Assembly: GCF_016482785.1 (NCBI RefSeq)
Contig: NZ_JAEMXM010000020.1
Location: 35,943 to 99,942 of the forward strand
Length of the DNA: 64,000 nucleotides
Source: Paenibacillus alkalitolerans
Lineage (GTDB): Bacteria; Bacillota; Bacilli; Paenibacillales; YIM-B00363
Reading direction: 5' to 3'
Below the pieces are notes generated by a model. That model was given only the letters and a program-made list of their open reading frames with translations. It was not told the DNA's origin and did not search any database. Numbering within the stretch: position 1 is the stretch's first letter; the number at the start of each line of letters is the position of its first letter. This document shows, one piece after another, positions 8,822 through 15,571 of this stretch. A program made the translations under genes and the position numbers.

Positions 8822-8947
8822 CTAGCTATAATTTACCATTTCATCATCATCAGGCTGTACCGCGTCAGGTATTGCTTTTCCCGGACCTGCCATTGTCATC
8901 TTGACATCGAGCACTTCCAATTCCGGCGCTTCCCACGTCTTTTTCAT
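8822..8947 (-). CDS. Lasso peptide precursor (paeninodin-like A peptide, 41 residues)
   Basis: A short gene with ATG at 8947 behind AAGGAGGTGAGAAAC, the best ribosome binding site in the cluster. The leader is residues 1-19 (MKKTWEAPELEVLDVKMTM). It shows the YxxP-like region as WEAP, a hydrophobic L-E-V-L stretch for B1 binding, and the essential Thr at the penultimate leader position. The predicted 22-residue core begins AGPGKAIPD, so Ala1 would be joined to Asp9 in a nine-residue macrolactam ring. The tail is AVQPDDDEMVNYS, ending in the Ser that the kinase would phosphorylate. From memory, paeninodin shares the AGPG start, the PD at ring position 8-9 and the QPD in the tail. The gene lies between the macrolactam synthetase and kinase genes. 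Cleavage site and ring are inferred from family rules. Confidence 0.95.
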   Translation of the reverse strand: MKKTWEAPELEVLDVKMTMAGPGKAIPDAVQPDDDEMVNYS

Positions 8948-9006
8948 GTTTCTCACCTCCTTGTATGGTCAAAACTCTATAGGCAAGGCATAAGCCTCGA
9001 CTAACA

Positions 9007-10941
9007 TTACGCAAACTTCTTCATAAACCGGTAAAATATCAAGCTTCGCATCGCAACTTTAAAATCGGCGTCGAATATGTAACTGGATTGCGGTCCTGAC
9101 TGCAGCTTTGAAACAGCTTCTTTAAACACCTTCATATTGATGTAGCGGGAAATTTCCGCATCCGAGCCAAGCCGCTGCAGCTCATCCATGAATGCGCCCC
9201 AGGACGGCTTCATCCGGTGGATCCCATCTGCGCCTTGTACGCCGCGGCTCTTGACGTTCAACCTCACTTCGTCGGGCAGCAAATTTTTCATAGACCTTCG
9301 GATCAACGACCTGCCTACTCCATCCTGGAAAAATTGATCCTCCGGCACCGACAAACAGAACTTAATGACCCGCAAATCATTGGTCGGGTCGCGTTCCCAC
9401 ATCGAGTAACGCAATGATAATTTGGTTCCAAACGTTCCGTTAATGTTCCAGAAATACAGCTTCTCGAACTGTCTCTTTCTGATCTCGTACGCATTGGAAA
9501 GATAAGTCCCGGTTAAATCGATTTGATGCTGCCGCAGTCTGTCGAACACATTCGTTTCTCTTGCAAAATCCGGGTTAATCATTAACGGAAAGCCGTCTTG
9601 CTTCTTCAAAGCAAGATGCTGGACGAACGGAAATGCTTTCCTTCCGATCACCGGGAGGAGCCGCGACATTTTTGCGCCTGCAATACCGCTGTGCTGCCGC
9701 AGATCGCGGTAAAACTTGATCCATCTCATCTTCCTAAGCAGAATAGCCAAATAATCCAGAGACGGACCCCACGATACGGTCCAATTGCCTCTTTGTCCGT
9801 TTAGCAGCATTCCGATTCCTTGCTGATGGGCCGTCTCATATATTCCTTTTATCCAGAAGGAGTTTTCGAAGAATTTATAAGGCATCTCATATATTTCAAG
9901 CCAATCGTCCACTTCCGAAAGCGGACTCTTGCCTTTGAAATCCAAGTAATGGTCGCTAATGTTCCCTACATATTGCACCGTGGATCGGATGTACGGCCGC
10001 TCGTCGGCGATCCTTCTCCTCGGCGTCCAATCCTCGAAATCGTCAACAGGTACGTAACTGAAGGTATGAAGCTGTTTATTTTCGCGCTGCAATGCTTTGG
10101 CGGCAAAACTCACAACCGAGCCCGAGTCCAACCCGCCGCTCAATTGAGCGCCAACTTCACGGTGCGCCCGGATTCGCGAAGTTACGGCGATTCGAAATAC
10201 GTCGCGAAAAGCTTCTTCATAATCGCCGTTAGACGACAATTTCAGTTTGTCTTCCGCCGCTATGCTGCAATATCTCCTAAACGTTACCTTCCCGTTTATA
10301 ACCGTTATCGAATGGGAGGGCGGCACTTGTTCTATTTGTTTAAAGACGGTAGACGACGTATCCACCGCATCCGTCGTGACCGGAATCGCAAGAAACTCGG
10401 CGATCCACTGCTCGTTCAGCCCCTTGTCTATGTAAGGAAGTGAAAATAACGGCTTGATTACCGTACAAAAAGCGAATCGATGTTGTTCGCGGTAAAAATA
10501 AAGAGTTCTGGTTCCGGAAAAATCTCGCGCGCCAAAAAGTTTGCCTTTCCGCTCATCCCAAATCATAAATGCAAAATCGCCGACTAAATACTTCGGGGCT
10601 TCTTCACCCCACTTATTGTAAGCGAGTAAAATCAACTCGCTGTCAGCCGTCTTCTTCCGCCGGTCATGCTCCACTTGCAGCAAATCAAATAACTCGGCGC
10701 GGTTGTCTATGATCGCATCCGCAGTGATTGCAAGCTTAGTTCTGGGATCGTAATAGGGCAGTATTTCATCAATGGATTCAGGAGTAATCCATTGAACATG
10801 ACAACCGAGAAAGATCCCCCCGCTAAACCACGTCCCAACTTGATCGGCGGGGTATTTGCGCAAAGCCTGCATCAGCGCTTCTGCATCGCTGGAATTAATG
10901 AAAGTTTCATTAAAATTGAGAATACCGGCTATCGCGCTCAC
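9007..10941 (-). CDS. Lasso peptide macrolactam synthetase (C, asparagine synthase-like)
   Basis: This enzyme adenylates the Asp9 side chain of the core and closes the isopeptide ring. The N-terminal glutaminase-like domain begins SAIAGILNF, without the Cys nucleophile found after Met in true glutaminases, as is usual for lasso C proteins. The synthetase domain carries the ATP motif LSGGLDSGSV (about residue 255). I prefer the GTG at 10941 (644 residues) because it lies a few bases after GGGTGG and starts the protein directly before SAIAGI; the open frame continues to 10977. It is the first gene of the C-A-K unit, with two GATAC-N5-GTATC operators about 40-80 bp upstream. Confidence 0.93.
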   Translation of the reverse strand: MSAIAGILNFNETFINSSDAEALMQALRKYPADQVGTWFSGGIFLGCHVQWITPESIDEILPYYDPRTKLAITADAIIDNRAELFDLLQVEHDRRKKTADSELILLAYNKWGEEAPKYLVGDFAFMIWDERKGKLFGARDFSGTRTLYFYREQHRFAFCTVIKPLFSLPYIDKGLNEQWIAEFLAIPVTTDAVDTSSTVFKQIEQVPPSHSITVINGKVTFRRYCSIAAEDKLKLSSNGDYEEAFRDVFRIAVTSRIRAHREVGAQLSGGLDSGSVVSFAAKALQRENKQLHTFSYVPVDDFEDWTPRRRIADERPYIRSTVQYVGNISDHYLDFKGKSPLSEVDDWLEIYEMPYKFFENSFWIKGIYETAHQQGIGMLLNGQRGNWTVSWGPSLDYLAILLRKMRWIKFYRDLRQHSGIAGAKMSRLLPVIGRKAFPFVQHLALKKQDGFPLMINPDFARETNVFDRLRQHQIDLTGTYLSNAYEIRKRQFEKLYFWNINGTFGTKLSLRYSMWERDPTNDLRVIKFCLSVPEDQFFQDGVGRSLIRRSMKNLLPDEVRLNVKSRGVQGADGIHRMKPSWGAFMDELQRLGSDAEISRYINMKVFKEAVSKLQSGPQSSYIFDADFKVAMRSLIFYRFMKKFA

Positions 10942-10982
10942 GATTCCACCCAGCCTTGTTGTCCGACATTTCGACACATGCC

Positions 10983-11022
10983 GATACGCACTGTATCTTC
11001 ATTTTTTGATACATATTGTATC
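10983..11022. promoter_or_regulatory. Two XRE-type operators upstream of the lasso C gene
   Basis: GATACGCACTGTATC (10983-10997) and GATACATATTGTATC (11008-11022) stand 25 bp apart in the 5' region of the macrolactam synthetase gene. They share the GATAC-N5-GTATC rule with the operators at 3.7, 7.6 and 11.5 kb, but the flanking TTGACA box is not conserved here. Leftward, TATGAT or TACAAT overlapping the distal operator could act as a -10. The motif resembles dyads bound by phage-type XRE repressors (Xre/ImmR class). Confidence 0.65.
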
Positions 11023-11218
11023 ATATCGTTCATTAAAATAAAGCGTCTTATGGAATATTTTTTCACAAACATGCGGAAATGGTTCTAATTGCTGTTGACT
11101 TCAGTGCATTTTCATTCAAAATATAGTATCATAAAGAGTGCTTGAATACGTTTTGCGCCTGGATGTAAAAATTAATTATTAAGGTACGAAAAGATTCAAG
11201 AATGCACTCGGTAAGCTT

Positions 11219-11503
11219 CTAATACCTTCGCATAAATCGTGGAACGATCCGCGATTTGGGAAAGAGGCTTGTTTTGCCATACTTGCGGATGACGGGCCAT
11301 CGCATGAAGCGGGCTCTGTACGGACCGGCGAGAAAGGGGCTCTGCCGATAGCGACACTTGAATGCTGGCGAACATGATATTATTATCACGTTGAATTGCA
11401 GGAAATGGCATTTGATCATGGTTTTCCAACGCCAACGCTGCGCGTCAGCGTCCGAAGGAATCTCGGCTTGAAACGATCGACCCGCACTTGTTGTGTCGAG
11501 CAC
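11219..11503 (-). pseudogene. Possible frameshifted remnant or small gene behind a controlled promoter
   Basis: A GTG at 11503 with AGAGGTG upstream opens a 94-codon frame whose first 35 residues look protein-like. After about 11420 the neighbouring frame (ending at 11196, reading PLHAMARHPQVWQNKPLSQ then ADRSTIYAKVLEAYR) looks more natural. This suggests a frameshifted short gene of about 100 residues, or no gene at all. It lies directly downstream of the operator-bearing promoter at 11569-11597. I do not recognise the family. The alternative is that the region is a long leader of the lasso C transcript. Confidence 0.25.
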
Positions 11504-11534
11504 CGATCAGCACCTCTCATTCGGGTTACAATTT

Positions 11535-11625
11535 GATACTATACGTATCTAACTCGGTTGCAATCTCTAATTTATGTTACAGAATGTATCATGTCAAGAG
11601 TATTTTGTGACTTTTGTCGTTTTTT
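11535..11625 (-). promoter_or_regulatory. Leftward promoter with two operators between lasso C and the XRE gene
   Basis: The -35 TTGACA (11597-11592), 17-nt spacer and -10 TAAATT (11574-11569) match the promoters at 3.7 and 7.6 kb base for base in most positions. The spacer operator (11576-11590) has one mismatch in its left arm (GTTAC on the plus strand). The second operator GATACTATACGTATC (11535-11549) lies 41 bp downstream. The upstream TTTTGTCGTTTTT block is at 11612-11624. It points away from the XRE gene, toward the remnant at 11219-11503 and lasso C. Confidence 0.7.
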
Positions 11626-11641
11626 ATCTAAATATTTAAGC

Positions 11642-11703
11642 TTGAAAAACTTCTTCGAAGTGCATTTAAGGAGCCGGAACGCGATTAGAGGAAGTTTTTC
11701 TTG
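11642..11703 (+). repeat. Two-hairpin repeat family, half copy (first palindrome only)
   Basis: GAAAAACTTC at the left and GGAAGTTTTTCTTG at the right enclose a central part with TCGAAGT, CATT, AAGGA and a CG-rich middle. It matches the first palindrome of the copies at 54255, 55714, 63760 and 63880. The second hairpin is not seen here. It sits directly upstream of the XRE gene and may affect its mRNA leader. Confidence 0.7.
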
Positions 11704-11743
11704 GAACTAATCATTCACATTTCTGGAGGAATGGGCCTTTGAT

Positions 11744-12112
11744 ATGAATACATGCGGTGAACGAATATCTGCGCTTAGGGAGAAGCAAAAGCTTACACAA
11801 GAAGAGTTGGCCGGCCGGCTTGATATTTCCCGAGCATCCTTATCGCATTATGAGAAAAACAGAAGAGTACCGGACTATGAAACGCTTCGAAAAATCGCCG
11901 ACTTCTTTCACGTGACGGTCGATTATTTAATCGGACGCGAGCAGACCGAATCTTCGGTTGCCGATGGCATCAAAGAATTTACGGATAGCCTGGAACTTTC
12001 GGACGAAAAAATTTTGGAGAAGTTTTCCCTTACGATTGACGGGAAAGAACTCACGCCTGAAGAAGCCAAGAGATTCATCGCCTTCATTCGGGCCGAAAGA
12101 TCGCTGAGATAA
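11744..12112 (+). CDS. XRE-family transcriptional repressor
   Basis: A 122-residue protein with an N-terminal helix-turn-helix of the SinR/Xre/ImmR type (residues 1-65: ERISALREKQKLTQEELAGR, then LDISRASLSHYEKNRRVPDY, ending VDYLIGRE). An acidic helical tail of about 55 residues is likely used for dimerisation. It is the only regulator next to the lasso cluster and is read away from it. The GATAC-N5-GTATC dyads before four transcription units are the kind of site such repressors bind, so this is the best candidate for the controlling protein (inference). The ATG at 11744 lies 14 nt after GGAGGA, a longish spacing, with a three-codon ORF (ATG GGC CTT TGA) between them that ends beside the start and could affect translation. 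Confidence 0.88.
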   Translation: MNTCGERISALREKQKLTQEELAGRLDISRASLSHYEKNRRVPDYETLRKIADFFHVTVDYLIGREQTESSVADGIKEFTDSLELSDEKILEKFSLTIDGKELTPEEAKRFIAFIRAERSLR

Positions 12113-12125
12113 TTTTACGCAAAAG

Positions 12126-12163
12126 AAGGCCTCCTCTACCGGTTTCAGGTAAGAGCAGGCCTT
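12126..12163 (+). terminator. Terminator after the XRE gene
   Basis: AAGGCCT and AGGCCTT arms, with an inner CTCTACC/GGTAAGAG pairing, form a hairpin 14 bp after the XRE stop. The T-run behind it is weak (TTATAC). Confidence 0.55.
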
Positions 12164-12283
12164 TATACATTATCGACATTATACGGTCAAACAAGTCATG
12201 CAAATCAGCAACGCAGTATTTTCGTACCGGGTATGAAAAAACAGTCGAACCGCCGCGCATGCCGGTTTGTCTGTTTTAGTATG

Positions 12284-12307
12284 TTTTTCCGTACTATGTA
12301 CGAAAAA
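12284..12307. promoter_or_regulatory. Inverted repeat upstream of the HxlR gene (putative autoregulatory operator)
   Basis: TTTTTCCGTAC and GTACGAAAAA face each other around TAT, about 80 bp before the HxlR start. A further TAGTAC half site lies at about 12311. HxlR-family proteins bind such dyads near their own promoters. No divergent partner gene is present on the left, where the target of an HxlR regulator usually lies. Confidence 0.45.
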
Positions 12308-12384
12308 TATTAGTACTTTAATTAACAAGGATGCAACGCCATAATAAGGGTAAATACAATTTTGGAAGGATGGAGCGACTGACA

Positions 12385-12744
12385 ATGGACAAATCGGCCG
12401 GTCATTCTTTGACAACCCACGGAATCATCACGACGTTGAACGCGATCGGGGGAAAATGGAAGCCGCTCATTTTGTTTATTTTGCTGGAAGACGGGACGAA
12501 ACGATTCGGAGAATTAAGACGCCTAATTCCTCAAGTTACCCAAGGCATGTTAACCTCCCATCTTCGCGAGCTTGAAAGGGATCAGCTTATCACAAGGGTT
12601 ATTTATCAAGAGATTCCTCCGCGAGTCGAGTACTCGTTATCCGAACACGGGAAATCGTTGGCCTCGGTTTTGAGAACCATGTGCGACTGGGGTTTCATGC
12701 ACAGCGAGCAAGTAAAAAGCAGCCGTTCGTTGAATGTCAAATAA
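12385..12744 (+). CDS. HxlR-family winged-helix regulator
   Basis: A 119-residue MarR-like winged-helix protein. The family core is plain: [19 protein letters not shown] (about 19-37), [20 protein letters not shown] (recognition helix, about 40-60), the wing around [20 protein letters not shown], and a C-terminal helix. The usual cysteine of redox-sensing members (such as HypR) is not present near the N-terminus; one Cys occurs in RTMCDWGF, so a role in redox or aldehyde sensing is open. I chose ATG 12385, about 10 nt after GGATGGAG; upstream in-frame starts exist at 12331 and 12370. Confidence 0.88.
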   Translation: MDKSAGHSLTTHGIITTLNAIGGKWKPLILFILLEDGTKRFGELRRLIPQVTQGMLTSHLRELERDQLITRVIYQEIPPRVEYSLSEHGKSLASVLRTMCDWGFMHSEQVKSSRSLNVK

Positions 12745-12775
12745 TTGCACGGCAATCAACTTCAATGCAATAAAA

Positions 12776-12801
12776 GCCCCAAGGTCTGAAGTCCTTGGGG
12801 T
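12776..12801. terminator. Bidirectional terminator between HxlR and formamidase genes
   Basis: A perfect 8-bp stem CCCCAAGG / CCTTGGGG with an 8-nt loop separates two convergent genes. T-rich sequence follows in the leftward direction (GCTTTTATTG). Confidence 0.75.
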
Positions 12802-12817
12802 GTTCGGTATATCTAGC

Positions 12818-13756
12818 CTACCTTAATGCTCCGTGAGGCAATACGGCATGCACTCCTTTTATCCCGTTCACCACCTGAGTGATTCTTAAATCTACGACAG
12901 AACTGCCTAGAGCGATGGCTTCCACCCTGTTTATTCCATACAAGACGCTCATCAGATTAAGCATCCCATCCATTGCCTGCACCGTTGCCTCATTTAAATC
13001 TTCATGAAAACCAAAAGTGATCCAACCGGAGGGCGTATTGGCTAACGGCATGTTAATCTTCATATCTTCACGAACGAACAAAGCCAACTCTACCAATTCC
13101 ATAGGACATTCAATCGCTTGGCAGCTTATCTCCCCGTCGCCTTGAGCTGCATGACCGTCCCCGGTAGAAAATAAGCAACCATCGACCGGAATCGGTAAGT
13201 ATAACGTGCTGCCTTTTGTCAACTCCTTGCAGTCCAAGTTTCCGCCGCAGCTTCTTGGAGGCCAAGTAGCATGAATTCCCGGTTCGTCCGGCGGCATCCC
13301 GAATATGCCCATGAAAGGGTTTAACGTAACGGAAAATGATCTGTTGTTTACGATTGTCTTTCCAACCATTGCTTTATTATCAATTTCCCATTGCAAAAGG
13401 ATCTCATCATATTCAGTTAGTCCCAGCTTTTGATTTTGCCAATTCGGATATTTTCCTGCGGATGTGAAACCATAGGGTCCCGGAATAATTTCATTTATCT
13501 TTATTTCTAAAGTCATACCCTTCTTGGCGGAATCGATATAAATCGGACCAAACAGGGCATGACCCGTGTCAACTTCCTTTCTTCGTTCAATCGGTTTAAT
13601 TCTTTTGCCGTCTTCTTTAGAGGGCGTTCCCCAACCTGCATCAAATGTGGTGTACCGGACAATGTCTCCCGATTGAATGGTAAGTACCGGTTTATGATCT
13701 TTTGAAAATGATCCGTGAATCGTACTGCGATCGGGTTTCATTTCATAGATTGCCAT
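12818..13756 (-). CDS. Acetamidase/formamidase family protein
   Basis: This family (FmdA/AmdA) hydrolyses short amides to ammonia and the acid in the cytoplasm. The 312-residue length is normal. Family hallmarks are seen in order: FGPIYIDSAKKGMTLEI (about 69), ATWPPRSCGGNLDCKELTKG (about 158), the following TLYLPIPVDG, and GDGHAAQGDGEISC (about 195). The ATG at 13756 lies about 12 nt after GAGGGGGG. The gene follows the HTH/F1-beta-like protein by 17 bp, so the two are probably cotranscribed and functionally linked; the regulator may sense an amide or nitrogen signal, but nothing in the sequence proves this. Confidence 0.9.
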   Translation of the reverse strand: MAIYEMKPDRSTIHGSFSKDHKPVLTIQSGDIVRYTTFDAGWGTPSKEDGKRIKPIERRKEVDTGHALFGPIYIDSAKKGMTLEIKINEIIPGPYGFTSAGKYPNWQNQKLGLTEYDEILLQWEIDNKAMVGKTIVNNRSFSVTLNPFMGIFGMPPDEPGIHATWPPRSCGGNLDCKELTKGSTLYLPIPVDGCLFSTGDGHAAQGDGEISCQAIECPMELVELALFVREDMKINMPLANTPSGWITFGFHEDLNEATVQAMDGMLNLMSVLYGINRVEAIALGSSVVDLRITQVVNGIKGVHAVLPHGALR

Positions 13757-13773
13757 GTTTGTTTTTACCCCCC

Positions 13774-14823
13774 TCACGGCAGCTTGCCGATGTACGTCAA
13801 CTCGCCGGGATCGAGCCCGTCGGCCGCGCCTTCGATGACGCGGCGCACGCCGTCCAACGTTTCCTGCAGCGGCAGCCACTCGCCAGGTATGTCGGTATAC
13901 GGCTCCGCAACGTAGAACGGCTGTGTAAGAAACGCTTCCAGCCGTTCTCCCCGCCGGTAAGTCGCCGCATCGGCTTCGGACAGATGATCGAGGCCCCTAA
14001 CGTTCACTAGCGGCCGAAGCTCGCGGTAACGGCGAAGCAGCTTCCGCGCGTTCTGTTGAATCGCTTGGTGGACCGCTTCGAGGTGGGCGCCTTCGAGCAC
14101 GGTGGAAGTGGAGACGACGGGATCGACCGCGGGATACATCCGGCGAACGGCCATATCCATATCGAACTGCAGCAGCGTATCGAGCGGACCGTAAGGCGCT
14201 TCCTGTTCGGGCGCTTCGCCCCGCGAATCCGCGAGGACAATCGTGACGGGGCGCGTCCCCGCTTCCTGCAACCGCTCGCGAAGCGCTAGCAGCTCGCCGG
14301 AAAGCACCACCGAACGATCGGCGGCAAGCAGCACGTCGCGCTCCTCTCTTGCAGCCGAGATTTGCGCGTATACTTCCTCCATCGTATCGCAAACCGTTTC
14401 CGCCTCCGCTTCGACGCCTTCGATGTCCGGCGCCGTCTCTTGCGGTTTCCAGAATACAGTCGCAAAACCGCGCTTCCTCATCCGGTGCAGCAGTTCGGCT
14501 TGCAAGACGAGCTGCCCCATGCCGGGGCGCGCGACGAGACCGACCGTGCCCCCGCGTACGATCGGAGCAAGCAAGTCGAGCGCTTTGATACCGGTTTCCA
14601 TCATGCCCGCGCCGTTTCCCTTAATGACCAATTCGTCCAACGTACATCCCGCCAAGAAAGCGAGTGTGGCAAGGGTGCGGACTTCTGCGCGCGAGAGCGG
14701 GATTTTACCCGTGCACAGATTCGAAACCGTTGCCGGCCGCAGCCCCGCCGCACGGGCCGCCGCCGTCAAATTAGGCACACGGCGCCGGAGGAGAGCAACG
14801 TTTAATTGGATATCGTCAAACAT
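13774..14823 (-). CDS. HTH protein fused to a degenerate F1-ATPase beta-like domain
   Basis: Residues 1-70 form an XRE-like helix-turn-helix (LTAAARAAGLRPATVSNLCT then AEVRTLATLA and LDELVI). The rest aligns by eye to the F1-ATPase beta subunit (AtpD). ETGIKALDLLAPIVRGG corresponds to the stretch before the P-loop, MYPAVDPVVSTSTVL to YPAVDPLDSTSR, LRRYREL to LQRYKEL, GLDHLSEAD to the DELSEED region, and LTQPFYVAEPYTDIPGEWLP to the C-terminal region. The P-loop GGAGVGKT is replaced by ARPGMGQL, with the catalytic Lys and Thr lost. The Walker B Asp region reads VLLAADRS, and the catalytic Glu segment (GER) is not recognisable. So it is probably a non-hydrolysing regulator or scaffold. GTG 14832 and ATG 14829 are other possible starts; I prefer ATG 14823, 6 nt after AGGTG. 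I know no described family with this architecture. Confidence 0.85.
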   Translation of the reverse strand: MFDDIQLNVALLRRRVPNLTAAARAAGLRPATVSNLCTGKIPLSRAEVRTLATLAFLAGCTLDELVIKGNGAGMMETGIKALDLLAPIVRGGTVGLVARPGMGQLVLQAELLHRMRKRGFATVFWKPQETAPDIEGVEAEAETVCDTMEEVYAQISAAREERDVLLAADRSVVLSGELLALRERLQEAGTRPVTIVLADSRGEAPEQEAPYGPLDTLLQFDMDMAVRRMYPAVDPVVSTSTVLEGAHLEAVHQAIQQNARKLLRRYRELRPLVNVRGLDHLSEADAATYRRGERLEAFLTQPFYVAEPYTDIPGEWLPLQETLDGVRRVIEGAADGLDPGELTYIGKLP

Positions 14824-14974
14824 TTTCATCACCTATTCCGCCTTAGAGTAACTACAATTACTTTATAGCGTATATAACTGCCGTTAGTCAACCACAATTT
14901 TCAAATTTTCCACGCACAAAAAAAAGCGCCTACTCCCCAGGCCGACTCCCCGGTTCGTAAGCACAGTTTTTGTT

Positions 14975-15238
14975 TTACACCTTCAATGTTGCCTCCGCCG
15001 CATCCAACAGCCGGATGAACGCATCGTCGTTCTCCTCGAGATACTCCTCGACCGCCAAAATATCCTCCTCGCTGCCCGACTCGTTCAAAAACAGCAAATT
15101 GTATTCCCACTCGCCAGCCTTATCTTTGAAAAGCGTCATTTCGTACGGAAATTTGTGTCCATCCACTTGAAATTCCACCGCTCCCGCATATCCGTCTTGA
15201 TCCTTGTTCATCCGTGCATTCAACACTGTAATGTTCAA
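14975..15238 (-). CDS. Conserved-looking small acidic protein of unknown function
   Basis: An 87-residue protein. I chose the TTG at 15238 because GGGAG lies 9 nt upstream; a longer frame from an upstream ATG has no ribosome binding site. It begins MNITVLNARMNKDQDGYAGA, continues with VDGHKFPYEMTLF and alternating beta-like strands, and ends in an acidic helix (EEDILAVEEYLEENDDAFIR). There is no membrane segment or known motif. Two identical 14-bp palindromes lie 120-200 bp upstream. I do not recognise the family. Confidence 0.6.
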   Translation of the reverse strand: MNITVLNARMNKDQDGYAGAVEFQVDGHKFPYEMTLFKDKAGEWEYNLLFLNESGSEEDILAVEEYLEENDDAFIRLLDAAEATLKV

Positions 15239-15359
15239 CTTCGATCTCCCTTTCCAAAATGAAATCACGCCACAACCTCATCTTCTCCAACGAAACCATA
15301 AGAAAAACACGGCTTCCTGCTTGGCCTCGAACCCACTGCTTCAATCGACCCCTTAGGAA

Positions 15360-15437
15360 CTGTACCGGTACAGACGGCATTTTTGCGCATTGTCTTCCAG
15401 CTTGTACTGTCACTTTCGCAATTCTGTACCGGTACAG
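15360..15437. promoter_or_regulatory. Two identical CTGTACCGGTACAG palindromes in a 333-bp gap
   Basis: The perfect 14-bp palindrome CTGTACCGGTACAG occurs at 15360-15373 and again at 15424-15437, 64 bp apart, with a half site GTACTGTC between them. They lie upstream of the small gene ending at 14975 and behind the WYL regulator gene. Such GTACCGGTAC dyads suit a TetR-like dimer, though the WYL protein next door is also possible. The rest of the gap 15239-15571 shows no convincing gene. Confidence 0.5.
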
Positions 15438-15531
15438 TTCGCAAGGAGAGCGGAAGAGGATACGTTACCCCACTCCCGGACCGCGCGATTCGCGGCATCC
15501 GGGAATCCGTTCCTCTATCGAGGGTATTCAT

Positions 15532-15568
15532 AAGACCTCCTTCTTACCGGCGGGTAAGAGGAGGTCTT
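15532..15568. terminator. Strong hairpin at the end of the WYL regulator gene
   Basis: AAGACCTCC and GGAGGTCTT arms with an inner TTACC/GGTAA pairing give a stem of about 17 bp just past the WYL stop. The T-run (ATTTATTTTTT) is on the rightward side, overlapping the gene's end, so the best terminator direction is opposite to the gene. Confidence 0.6.
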
Positions 15569-15571
15569 GAT

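Noticed and set aside
12179..12415. 78-codon minus-strand frame divergent to the HxlR gene
   Set aside because: No ribosome binding site, covers the HxlR operator and start, and no protein-like pattern.
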